Notes: a model not told the origin generated them from the letters alone. A DNA stretch of 12,354 bases from Gammaproteobacteria bacterium UBA2955 (GCA_002348825.1 DEBN01000138.1:1-12354), one strand, 5' to 3'. Numbered from the stretch's first letter, positions 1 to 6,572 are shown. Program-made: numbers and translations.

Positions 1-422
1 GCCAACGCCGTCATTGCTTGACGACCAAACGCGAGCAGCTGATCGTCACTGAGGGTGGCACCCCAGTCTTCCGGCCCAAGCCGCAAAACATCGCCCTGCA
101 ACCAAGGCACCACGAAGTACGGGCAACCAAACCATTCGAGGTCGTCGCCCGACCAGCGCACCGAACAGTGCGGTACGTCGGTTGCGTCTAGCGCATTTAG
201 CACAGCCACCTGACGCAGCACATCCGCGGTGCCCACCCAGTTCACATTGGGTGGGGGCAGGCGAATAAACCAGGCGTCCTCGCCCTGCTCGTGGGCAACC
301 TTGAAACCATAGGCAAATCCTGCATGGCCGGGCATGGTGATGACTTCTGTAATGCTTACAGCACCGCTGTAACGCGCCTGACAAAACGGCAGCAGCCGTT
401 GCTCTAATTCAGCCAGTTCCAT
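1..422 (-). CDS. Phosphotransferase (APH/ACAD10-like) family protein, 5' part only
   Basis: This is the N-terminal 140 codons of a gene that runs off the left edge. It starts at the ATG complementary to 420-422, with a weak purine-rich GGTGAAA just upstream. The translation begins MELAELEQRLLPF. It has a glycine-containing loop (MPGHAGFAYGF, about residues 28-38), then FIRLPPP, GTADVLRQV and FGCPYFVVPWLQG, which are typical of the N-lobe of bacterial aminoglycoside-phosphotransferase-fold proteins related to the ACAD10/11 N-terminal domain. The catalytic HGD and DWE motifs would lie beyond the window, so activity cannot be judged. It sits 27 bases downstream of the acyl-CoA synthetase stop on the same strand, so the two are probably co-transcribed. 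Such kinases often accompany acyl-CoA genes, and phosphorylation of a hydroxylated acyl substrate is a plausible inference. The family call is firm; the substrate is unknown. Confidence 0.8.
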   Translation of the reverse strand, partial: MELAELEQRLLPFCQARYSGAVSITEVITMPGHAGFAYGFKVAHEQGEDAWFIRLPPPNVNWVGTADVLRQVAVLNALDATDVPHCSVRWSGDDLEWFGCPYFVVPWLQGDVLRLGPEDWGATLSDDQLLAFGRQAMTAL

Positions 423-449
423 AATTTCACCGCTTAACGCTGTGCCTCG

Positions 450-1994
450 TTAAGTGGGCGCGGCATCGGGAAACTGCTCGCGCAACACACGCTTCAAAAT
501 TTTGCCACTGGGATTGCGCGGAATTTGCTCAACAAACACCACAGACTGTGGTTGTTTGAAGCGCGCCAACTTGCCGTTGCAGTATTCCAGAACGTCATTT
601 TCACTGAGCGCATCGTCGGTTTTAACCACAATGGCAAGGGGTGACTCGCCCCAACGCTCACTCTGTTGGCCAATTACCGCAGCTTCAGAAATGCTCGGGT
701 GCCCGCCCAGCACTCCTTCGATTTCTGCCGGATACACGTTCTCACCACCGGAAATGATCATGTCCTTGATACGATCTTGAATGAAGACGAAACCCTGCTC
801 ATCCATAGTCGCTACGTCGCCGGTATGCAACCAACCATCAACAATGGTTTCCGCAGTCGCCTCCGGGCGGTTCCAGTACTCCGTCATGATGTGTTCGCCA
901 CGCACCAGCACTTCACCTGCCTCGCCAGGCGCACAGGTCGCGCCAGAATTATCGACCACTTTAACCTCGGTATGGAAAAATGCCTTACCAGTGGATTCTG
1001 GTTTGATCAACGAACTCTTGGCGTCCATTAAACAGGCGGGGCCGCAGGTCTCCGTTAGACCATAAACCTGCAGCAGTTCAATGCCCATTTCGCTGTACTG
1101 CTTGGTCAAGGCAGGGGGCACCGGAGCAGCACCTGTCATCATCCAACGCAGAGTCGAGCGATCGAAGTTTTCAAAATTCGGCACCTGCAGCATAAAGTTC
1201 AACATGGCAGGAACACACAACGCGCTGGTCACCTTCTCGCGCTCGACGATTTGCCAGGCCGCTACCGGGTCAAAGCTGCGCATGACAATGGAGGTCGCGC
1301 CCTTATATACGTTCACCGCCAATGGCGTAAGAGCACCAACGTGGAACATCGGTAAGCAGGCAAGATAGCGTTCTGGTGGGTGGTATTCCGCCGTCGCTGC
1401 AATGCTCAGTAGCCCCCAGATCGATGTATGGTGCGTGTGCACAACGCCTTTCGGCAGGCCCGTGGTACCGGAGGTATACATGATGTACAGCATGTCGTCG
1501 TCAGCCCCATTGACCTCGGGCTCGGTGGTGGGCTGAGCATCGCGGAACGCTCGGTAGTCGACAGCAAAATGTGCGATCTCGTCAGACTGAGCCACCTGCA
1601 ACCACTGAGTTATATCCGTTTTGTCACCACGGCTGTGCAGTTCCGCAACCGTCTCGACGAAATCATTGTCGAAAATCAGCCGCTTGGTGCCGCTGTCCTT
1701 GAGAATAAACTCAAGTTCGTCCGCCACTAAACGCCAATTCAATGGCACCACAACCGCACCTACTTTCGCCAGCGCGTAGTAGGACTCCATGAATTCGCTG
1801 GAATTCATTAACAGTAATCCAACACGCTCGCCCTTCTCTATGCCTGCGGCCACGAAGGCGTTGGCAAGTTGGCTACAACGGTCGTTGAGCTCCCTATAGG
1901 TGAGACGATAACTGCCGTCGCTTTCCACATATGCCTCTACGTCAGGCGATAAATGCGCGCGTTTAGTGAGAAACAAACCAAGATTATTCAGCAT
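450..1994 (-). CDS. Acyl-CoA synthetase (AMP-forming, ANL superfamily)
   Basis: A 514-residue enzyme expected to activate a carboxylic acid with ATP to an acyl-adenylate and transfer it to CoA in the cytoplasm. The ANL motifs are all present: P-loop YTSGTTGLPKG (173-183), YGLTE (311-315), TGD (391-393), hinge DRIKD (407-411), SGGENVYPAEIE (415-426) and C-terminal PSGK with catalytic Lys498. Length is normal for medium/long-chain or aryl acid-CoA ligases. The frame stays open to 2075, but I chose the ATG at 1994: it has GGGAG (complement of 2004-2008) 9 bases upstream, and homology-like sequence begins only here (MLNNLGLFLTKRA). It leads the leftward pair with the partial phosphotransferase gene. 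Substrate chain length cannot be read from the motifs; a fatty or alicyclic acid is the likely choice given the neighbours. Confidence 0.93.
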   Translation of the reverse strand: MLNNLGLFLTKRAHLSPDVEAYVESDGSYRLTYRELNDRCSQLANAFVAAGIEKGERVGLLLMNSSEFMESYYALAKVGAVVVPLNWRLVADELEFILKDSGTKRLIFDNDFVETVAELHSRGDKTDITQWLQVAQSDEIAHFAVDYRAFRDAQPTTEPEVNGADDDMLYIMYTSGTTGLPKGVVHTHHTSIWGLLSIAATAEYHPPERYLACLPMFHVGALTPLAVNVYKGATSIVMRSFDPVAAWQIVEREKVTSALCVPAMLNFMLQVPNFENFDRSTLRWMMTGAAPVPPALTKQYSEMGIELLQVYGLTETCGPACLMDAKSSLIKPESTGKAFFHTEVKVVDNSGATCAPGEAGEVLVRGEHIMTEYWNRPEATAETIVDGWLHTGDVATMDEQGFVFIQDRIKDMIISGGENVYPAEIEGVLGGHPSISEAAVIGQQSERWGESPLAIVVKTDDALSENDVLEYCNGKLARFKQPQSVVFVEQIPRNPSGKILKRVLREQFPDAAPT

Positions 1995-2036
1995 TAGCAG
2001 CGACTCCCGTCCAATCAAAAATCTGAGTGCTATTGT

Positions 2037-2068
2037 TGACCAAAGTTCCTTCAGATAACAGTTGGTCA
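2037..2068. promoter_or_regulatory. Inverted repeat upstream of acyl-CoA synthetase (possible operator)
   Basis: TGACCAA (2037-2043) is the exact reverse complement of TTGGTCA (2062-2068), with 18 bases between. GCTA (2029-2032) and TAGC (2070-2073) extend the symmetry imperfectly. It lies 43-74 bases upstream of the chosen synthetase start, where a repressor site or a 5'-leader hairpin would be expected. The regulator is unknown. TTGGTC resembles half of a FadR-type site, but the spacing does not fit FadR. Confidence 0.35.
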
Positions 2069-2288
2069 GTAGCACAATTTAGGAACGACCTGATTAGCGG
2101 ACGCTGGCGTCGGGTGCGACTGTGTTGCGCATGCAGGCGGCAGGGCGGTATGCGGCAAGCGCGACCCCGTGGTGGTTATTGTCGTTTTTTCGATAAAAGA
2201 CCAGCGAGAACCAGCCATAAAGCAGATTTACGCCCCTGATGGGCGCTCATCGCCCACTAAATGGCGGTAATCGACGAGCGCTATTACC

Positions 2289-2333
2289 TGTACAAATCCA
2301 TATTTTTCAGTAATATCCACAACCCCTTGTACA
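2289..2333 (+). promoter_or_regulatory. Promoter of the MerR gene with TGTACA operator boxes
   Basis: TGTACA at 2289-2294 doubles as a -35-like hexamer (4/6 to consensus). Sixteen bases later TAATAT (2311-2316) is a possible -10 (4/6), predicting a start near 2323 and a leader of about 20 bases. A second exact TGTACA lies at 2328-2333, between the predicted start and the gene, and TTTTTC sits at 2303-2308. The same arrangement recurs at 3389-3436. Boxes over the -35 and downstream of the start suggest autorepression by the encoded MerR protein. The boxes are directly seen; the promoter assignment is moderate. Confidence 0.5.
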
Positions 2334-2343
2334 GTTTTTGACC

Positions 2344-3342
2344 ATGACAGACTTGCCCGCACAGGACCTGTATCAGATTGGCAGCGTTACCGCGCTTACC
2401 GGTATCGCCGCTGAGCGTCTGCGCGCCTGGGAGCGACGCTACGGTTTCACGCCGGCACAAAAAAAAGGCAAGATCCGGCTCTACAGCCACGGACAGGTCA
2501 AAAAGCTCGGCAAAATCAAACAACTGATCGACCGCGGTCAGTCCATCTCCAATGTTATTCGACTCAATGCCGAACAATTAGACGAGCGACTGAATCGCAG
2601 CGGCGATGTGGAGACTCCAGCCACTCGACTCGGCAGACCAGCAAACTTGGGCCTTATTGGCGCCGGCGTGCTGCAATTGGAACAGCTTTCTACGGTATCC
2701 GAGTCGCTGACCGTGACCGGTCGTTGGGCCAATGTGGAAGGCTTTCTGAGCGACCCGAACCCGCCTCAGATGGACATTATCGTATTGCAAGTGCCCGTAC
2801 TGCTGCCGCAGCTGATTGCACAGGTGCGCGACCGTCAGCCCACGACCTCGGTACTCCCGATCTACCAATTTGCGTCAGCTGACCAGATCCGACACTGCGA
2901 AGAATCTGCTGTGAATGCACAACGCTGGCCACTGCCTTGGCGCGATATCGAACTGCAGTGTCTAAGTTTGTTTGGCGTGCCGAATTTATATGGGGTGAGT
3001 GCCCCGCGTTTATTCAGCGATGAGGAACTTATTGCGATGGCGGTGGCGGACGACGGCGCGCATAAGACTGTACGACAACTGGTCGAGCAGATTCATCAAC
3101 TAAACGCCTTGAATAGTTTTCTCAATGTCTGCGGCGACGAAGCGTTGAGCTCAGGCAACAGTAGCTATGCCTACGCTTTGCAGCGGTCATCGAGCGAAAT
3201 TGGGCAGAGCCGAGCGACCGCTGAATCCGCGCTGCAAACGCTTTTACAGCAACAGCAGCAAGATCCGGTACGGGGCGCAAACCCGCTGCAGAGAGGCGAT
3301 TCCGCGCCGCCACAGAACACTTTGGACCAGACTCAGCACTGA
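2344..3342 (+). CDS. MerR-family regulator, LitR/CarH-like, sensor domain without B12 motif
   Basis: A 332-residue cytoplasmic transcription regulator. The N-terminal MerR winged helix spans about 9-75: YQIGSVTALTG, then RLRAWERRYG (25-34) and IRLYS (44-48). AWERRYG is the signature of the LitR/CarH branch. Residues about 100-170 resemble a receiver- or cobalamin-type alpha/beta fold, but the cobalamin-binding ExH/DxHxxG motif of CarH is not visible, so B12 binding is unlikely. The tail from PRLFSDEEL (221-229) through about 305 is helical and ends in a Gln run and a polar, probably disordered C-terminus. An in-frame TTG at 2338 exists, but ATG 2344 is the likelier start; neither has a visible Shine-Dalgarno. 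Known relatives (class II LitR, PplR of Pseudomonas) mediate light responses with help from a LOV protein. No LOV, photolyase or carotenoid gene is in this window, so a light role is only a hypothesis. Confidence 0.82.
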   Translation: MTDLPAQDLYQIGSVTALTGIAAERLRAWERRYGFTPAQKKGKIRLYSHGQVKKLGKIKQLIDRGQSISNVIRLNAEQLDERLNRSGDVETPATRLGRPANLGLIGAGVLQLEQLSTVSESLTVTGRWANVEGFLSDPNPPQMDIIVLQVPVLLPQLIAQVRDRQPTTSVLPIYQFASADQIRHCEESAVNAQRWPLPWRDIELQCLSLFGVPNLYGVSAPRLFSDEELIAMAVADDGAHKTVRQLVEQIHQLNALNSFLNVCGDEALSSGNSSYAYALQRSSSEIGQSRATAESALQTLLQQQQQDPVRGANPLQRGDSAPPQNTLDQTQH

Positions 3343-3388
3343 CTTGCAGAACCCCAAATAGGCGGCCATCGTTATTCTTTACACAATC

Positions 3389-3438
3389 TGTACAATTTAT
3401 AATTTTTCGCTTGACTAAACCTATTTGTACTGTACATT
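3389..3438 (+). promoter_or_regulatory. Promoter with TGTACA operator boxes upstream of the putative sRNA
   Basis: TTGACT (3411-3416, 5/6) and TACATT (3433-3438, 4/6), spaced 16 bases, form a sigma70-like promoter reading right, with a start near 3445. TGTACA boxes occur at 3389-3394 and 3431-3436, the latter overlapping the -10, and TGTACT at 3426-3431 abuts it. TTTTTC at 3403-3408 is at the same offset from the first box as in the MerR promoter. No protein-coding start follows. The promoter points at the structured stretch ending in the terminator at 3523-3559. Confidence 0.55.
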
Positions 3439-3444
3439 TGGCTC

Positions 3445-3559
3445 ATATTTCAGTTTAGGCGTGTGTGCAGCTCAGTAGAGTCCTTCCTTACAGTGTCCTT
3501 CCCCCAAGAAGACGAGTTGCCTCCAGACCTTCAACGGTCTGGCACGCCTTTTTTATTTT
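3445..3559 (+). ncRNA. Putative structured small RNA next to the MerR regulator
   Basis: A stretch of about 110 nt bounded by a promoter and an intrinsic terminator, with no plausible ORF. By eye it folds as a closed three-way junction. P1 is AGGCGTG (3457-3463) with CACGCCT (3543-3549), 7/7 pairs. P2 is GCAGCTC (3467-3473) with GAGTTGC (3514-3520), 7 pairs including one G-U. P2a is GTCCTTC (3495-3501) with GAAGAC (3508-3513), one bulged C. P3 is CCAGACC (3523-3529) with GGTCTGG (3536-3542). P3 abuts P1 directly and P2a abuts P2, allowing coaxial stacking. Unpaired, CU-rich segments (CCTTCCTT within 3474-3494, and the CCCCAA loop 3502-3507) could pair with Shine-Dalgarno regions. It could instead be only the long 3' UTR and terminator of the MerR mRNA. 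I do not recognise it as a named RNA family. The 5' end is predicted, not observed. Confidence 0.55.
3523..3559 (+). terminator. Intrinsic terminator, rightward
   Basis: A perfect 7-bp stem CCAGACC/GGTCTGG with a 6-base loop (TTCAAC) is followed by CACGCC and a T-rich tract (3549-3559). The T tract is only on the right side, so it serves + strand transcripts: the putative sRNA and probably the MerR mRNA. The facing phosphotransferase gene ends at 3566 and is not served by it. Confidence 0.82.
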
Positions 3560-3565
3560 CGCGAG

Positions 3566-4597
3566 CTAATTCAGCAAAAATTCCAACGCCGCCTCGGCCC
3601 TAAGGGTGACACCATTTTTTTGCGCATCCAGATCCACATCGCGGTTTTCACCCATCGCACCCACTAAATAGCGCTTGTAGACCCCTTGGCCAATCGCTGC
3701 GAGCCGCCAGTGTGAAAACGCTCGATAGTAGTTAATAGCGCTTAAGTCGCGGCCGGTTTTATCTGCATATCGAGACGCTAATTCTTCGCGGCTGCAAAAA
3801 CCGCCGGCCGCCGTCGGCGCTAGATCTTCTTCACCCTCTCCTGGGGCGACCCATGAATTCAGCAAGTACCCAACATCGGCAAGAGGATCACCAAGCGTGC
3901 ACAACTCCCAGTCCAGCACCGCCTTTACCTTACCGTGGCCGACGATCATATTGCCCAACCGATAATCACCATGAACGATGCTGGCACCGATCTGCTCCGG
4001 CATGCGCTCTGCTAACAACCGGGTACTTTCATCCATGGCCGGAACCTTATGGGTTTCGGTGGCGTCCCACTGCTTACTCCAACGTTTCAGTTGCCGCTGC
4101 AGATAAGCCTCTTTACGACCCAAATCGCCCAACCCGACCGCATCCGGATCGATTTGATGCAGCGCCGCCAGAACATCGACCACATGATCGCCAAGCATCG
4201 CTCGCTCGTCGCTCGCGACCGCAGCGGTCACTTCAGCATCATGCAGTACCGGCCCAGGCACATAATCCATCACATAAAAAGGTGCATCGTTTACGTCCAC
4301 ATCTGTACACAACCCGACGGTCGACGCCACCGGCACCTCGGAACCCGCGAGGGCGGTAATGATTTTGTGCTCTCGACCCATGTCGTGAGCACTCTCTAGC
4401 ACGTGCCCCAACGGTGGCCGTCGCAGAACGAAAGTGCGCTGTTGCTGATCCACCACCGAATAGGTCAAATTCGAGTGTCCACCGGCAATCAAATCGAAAC
4501 TCAAAGGCTCGGCAAGCCCCTCTATGCGCTGCGCCATCCACTGGGTCACTCTGTCTGCGGCGATGCCCTGTACTTCGTGATTTTGGCTCTGTGACAC
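3566..4597 (-). CDS. Phosphotransferase family protein (ACAD10/11 N-terminal-like kinase)
   Basis: A complete 343-residue cytoplasmic protein of the aminoglycoside-phosphotransferase fold. Visible motifs are a glycine loop GGHSNLTY (39-46), ATP-anchoring strand FVLRRPP (56-62), catalytic loop HGDYRLGN (209-216, Asp211 as base) and metal-binding LDWELCTLGDP (228-238, Asp229). This pattern fits the bacterial homologues of the kinase domain of ACAD10/ACAD11, proposed in mammals to phosphorylate 4-hydroxyacyl-CoAs for beta-oxidation; antibiotic resistance is unlikely. The start is GTG at 4597, supported by GGGGG (complement of 4603-4607) 5 bases upstream. It runs alone leftward, divergent from cysZ and convergent with the sRNA terminator. 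It is a second member of the family in the window, with the sequence clearly different from the partial gene at the left edge. Confidence 0.9.
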   Translation of the reverse strand: MSQSQNHEVQGIAADRVTQWMAQRIEGLAEPLSFDLIAGGHSNLTYSVVDQQQRTFVLRRPPLGHVLESAHDMGREHKIITALAGSEVPVASTVGLCTDVDVNDAPFYVMDYVPGPVLHDAEVTAAVASDERAMLGDHVVDVLAALHQIDPDAVGLGDLGRKEAYLQRQLKRWSKQWDATETHKVPAMDESTRLLAERMPEQIGASIVHGDYRLGNMIVGHGKVKAVLDWELCTLGDPLADVGYLLNSWVAPGEGEEDLAPTAAGGFCSREELASRYADKTGRDLSAINYYRAFSHWRLAAIGQGVYKRYLVGAMGENRDVDLDAQKNGVTLRAEAALEFLLN

Positions 4598-4779
4598 CTT
4601 GTCCCCCTTTTAACTGCGAATAAACCGTAATCGGCCGCCTTGCCGCATAACGCAGCAATGTGCCTGTCTTTGTTTTGAACCACTGATCATAGACCAGCAA
4701 CGCGTATGCACAACCATTGCTAGACCCCACAACATTAGCCACGCAAACTTACGCCAATGCAGACAAAGGGGTTGCGACC

Positions 4780-5508
4780 ATGCCAATTTTGCACGGTGGA
4801 CAATTGTTCCTGTCGGGCCTGAAATTGGCTCTTTCACCGAAATTGCGGCGCTACATCATCGTGCCGGCGACGATTAATATCTTAACCTTCGGTGTCACAT
4901 TGATGCTGGTGGTTATACCACTCGCTGGGGATGCCGGTGACTGGCTGCAGAGCAACCTGCCGAACTGGCTGGGTTGGTTGCAGGGGACGCTACTGGTCTT
5001 AGCCTATTTGACCCTGGGATTAGCGGGGTTTTGGTTGAGCAGCCTACTGGTCAATCTGATCGCCGCACCGTTTCTCGGGCAATTAGCACAGGCGACATGG
5101 GCGCTGTCAAAGCCCGGCGCGGTAACGCCAGAGGGCCCTCGTCTGCTGGCGAGCATTGGACCCAGCGTAATGCGCGAACTGCAAAAGATGAGTTACCACT
5201 TGCCGCGCTTGCTGGGGTTGCTGTTACTCAGCCTGATCCCGGGATTAAACGCATTAATGCCACTGGTGTGGTTAGGGTTTAGTGCCTGGCTGATGGCGGT
5301 CCAGTTCGCCGACTACGCGAGCGAAAACCAACATCATAGGTTCAACGTCACATTGCAGCGGTTGGCGCGTGCACGCGGTCGCGCGTTGGGGTTCGGCGCT
5401 TGTGCAAGTGTTACCCTCGCGATACCGTTTTTAAACTTTTTAGCAATCCCAGCGGCCGTGGTAGGCGGCACCCTGCTATGGCAATCCATCACTGAGGACG
5501 GAACGTAA
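4780..5508 (+). CDS. cysZ: CysZ/EI24-family membrane protein
   Basis: A 242-residue inner-membrane protein of the CysZ/EI24 family; E. coli CysZ (about 253 residues) mediates sulfate uptake for cysteine synthesis. Hydrophobic segments lie at about 27-47, 68-100, 133-165 and 202-235, some long enough to be the re-entrant or hemi-penetrating helices typical of CysZ. The family region FADYASENQ followed by an amphipathic basic stretch (about 176-202) is also present. I chose ATG 4780 because AAAGGGG (4765-4771) lies 8 bases upstream; an in-frame TTG at 4717 has no such support and would add an unrelated extension. Its stop overlaps the next start (TAATG), so it is translationally coupled to the hydrolase. 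No other sulfur-assimilation gene is nearby, so the substrate here is not certain. Confidence 0.8.
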   Translation: MPILHGGQLFLSGLKLALSPKLRRYIIVPATINILTFGVTLMLVVIPLAGDAGDWLQSNLPNWLGWLQGTLLVLAYLTLGLAGFWLSSLLVNLIAAPFLGQLAQATWALSKPGAVTPEGPRLLASIGPSVMRELQKMSYHLPRLLGLLLLSLIPGLNALMPLVWLGFSAWLMAVQFADYASENQHHRFNVTLQRLARARGRALGFGACASVTLAIPFLNFLAIPAAVVGGTLLWQSITEDGT

Positions 5509-6416
5509 TGACCAACGGACGATCGCCGTTACGCGAGCAAACCCTGTGGCTAATACCGATTATTTTTTTTATATTTTTGGGAGCGTCAAACGCAACCCAA
5601 GGCGCAGACGAATTCTGGGGACACCGTTACGGCGTCCAAGTCGATGTTGCTTATGGTGAGCACCCCGCACAAATTTTCGATCTATACGTTTACGGTCAGC
5701 GTATCGGCGAACCCGACTACTTTGCGATGGATACCAGCGCGCGACCAACATTGCTGTGGATCCACGGTGGCGGTTGGGTCGCCGGTGACAAGGCCGACGA
5801 AATTCCACGGTTGATACCGTACTTACGACGCGGTTGGAATGTTGTCAACATGAACTACCGACAGGGTGCCGCCACAGCGCCCAGCGCGGTAGACGACGTC
5901 ATGTGCGCCTATCGCCGCGTAACCGAAATACTGGAGTCAACAGGCATGCCCACCGACCAGATTGTGGTGTCGGGTGCGAGCGCAGGCGGGCATCTGGCCC
6001 TGATGGTCGGCGTGCTCAGCGGCAGCGGCGCACACCCCTGCCAAGTCGCGTCAGCGCCCAAAGCTGTCGTCAATTGGTTTGGTATTACCGATATCGAGGC
6101 CGTACACGCGTTTCTCAGCAAAACCAAACCCGAAGCCAACTATGCGGCCGCATGGATAGGTAATTTGGACCGCCTGGCGCAAATATCCTCGCGCTATTCA
6201 CCGTTATTCCTAGTTGCGGAAAATACACCGCCGATTATTACTATTCACGGCGATCTGGATACCGTTGTGCCCTATGAGCAGGCCATCGCCCTGCACGAGA
6301 GTCTCAGTACAACGAATCGCTTGATCACACTGCAAGGCGGCACTCACGGCGGTTTCAGCGATGATCAATATCAAGACGCGTACCGGGCAATCTTCAAGTT
6401 CTTAGACGACCTGTGA
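5508..6416 (+). CDS. Exported alpha/beta hydrolase (esterase/lipase-like)
   Basis: A 302-residue alpha/beta-hydrolase of the HSL/BD-FAE esterase type. An N-terminal hydrophobic stretch (13-25, LWLIPIIFFIFLG) followed by ASNATQGA looks like a Sec signal peptide, so the enzyme probably acts in the periplasm. The oxyanion motif HGGGW is at 86-90, the nucleophile elbow GASAGG at 156-161 (Ser158), the acid probably Asp251 in HGDLDTVVP, and the base His280 in GGTHGGF. The triad is complete, so it should be active on ester bonds; the natural substrate is unknown. The ATG overlaps the cysZ stop by one base, so this gene depends on the upstream ribosome and has no independent promoter in view. Confidence 0.9.
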   Translation: MTNGRSPLREQTLWLIPIIFFIFLGASNATQGADEFWGHRYGVQVDVAYGEHPAQIFDLYVYGQRIGEPDYFAMDTSARPTLLWIHGGGWVAGDKADEIPRLIPYLRRGWNVVNMNYRQGAATAPSAVDDVMCAYRRVTEILESTGMPTDQIVVSGASAGGHLALMVGVLSGSGAHPCQVASAPKAVVNWFGITDIEAVHAFLSKTKPEANYAAAWIGNLDRLAQISSRYSPLFLVAENTPPIITIHGDLDTVVPYEQAIALHESLSTTNRLITLQGGTHGGFSDDQYQDAYRAIFKFLDDL

Positions 6417-6514
6417 CAATTGCCGATGGCTAGAGGGGGACAGTCGCGTCCTGGTTCCCATGGCCACGAGAAACGGCAACGTGTCAACGAACAGCGCGCC
6501 GGTAACTTGGGTTC

Positions 6515-6569
6515 TTGAATACGTCTGGTCTGAGGTATACTTTCTACGATATATCGCCGTTAGGAGGGG
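6515..6569 (+). promoter_or_regulatory. sigma70-like promoter and strong RBS for the copper-oxidase-like fusion
   Basis: TTGAAT (6515-6520) and TATACT (6536-6541) are good hexamers but 15 bases apart, shorter than the ideal 17. AGGAGGGG (6562-6569) is a strong Shine-Dalgarno, with AGGAGG 5 bases from the ATG at 6573. The gene is therefore probably transcribed independently of the cysZ-hydrolase pair. No terminator was seen in 6417-6514. Confidence 0.5.
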
Positions 6570-6572
6570 TCT

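Larger units (their letters stand above)
1995..2337. other. Divergent intergenic region, acyl-CoA synthetase / MerR regulator
   Basis: No gene is supported in these 343 bases. The 70-codon frame at 2027-2239 has composition unlike a protein and no ribosome site. The region holds an inverted repeat near the synthetase (2037-2043 with 2062-2068), a set of competing GC-rich hairpins (2231-2256), a GGTAAT/ATTACC inverted repeat (2266-2271 with 2283-2288) and the MerR promoter with its TGTACA boxes (2289-2333). I could not assign a convincing leftward sigma70 promoter for the synthetase. Confidence 0.6.

Noticed and set aside
46..384. A 112-codon leftward ORF
   Set aside because: It is an out-of-frame shadow of the partial phosphotransferase gene, whose own frame gives clear family motifs. 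The shadow is Arg/Cys-rich without recognisable features.
2027..2239. A 70-codon rightward ORF in the intergenic region
   Set aside because: Composition (Arg/Cys-rich), no Shine-Dalgarno and no family resemblance; it overlaps the putative synthetase regulatory region.
2289..2312. A strict match to the reported T(G/A)TACA-N12-TGTA(C/T)A LitR direct repeat
   Set aside because: The hexamer 12 bases after the first box (2307-2312) does not match, and the same failure occurs at 3407-3412. Only the half-sites agree, so I claim half-site similarity and a shared local layout.
3457..3478. A short GTG-initiated reading frame inside the putative sRNA
   Set aside because: It stops after about five codons, and no other start with a ribosome site exists in the segment, so a small protein is not supported.
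4304..4309. A further TGTACA box
   Set aside because: It lies inside the phosphotransferase coding sequence with no second box or promoter. About three random copies are expected in a window this size.
3853..4399. Two rightward ORFs of 116-168 codons
   Set aside because: They are antisense shadows of the phosphotransferase gene, which has all the kinase motifs. The shadows are Pro/Arg/His-rich with no domain or RBS.
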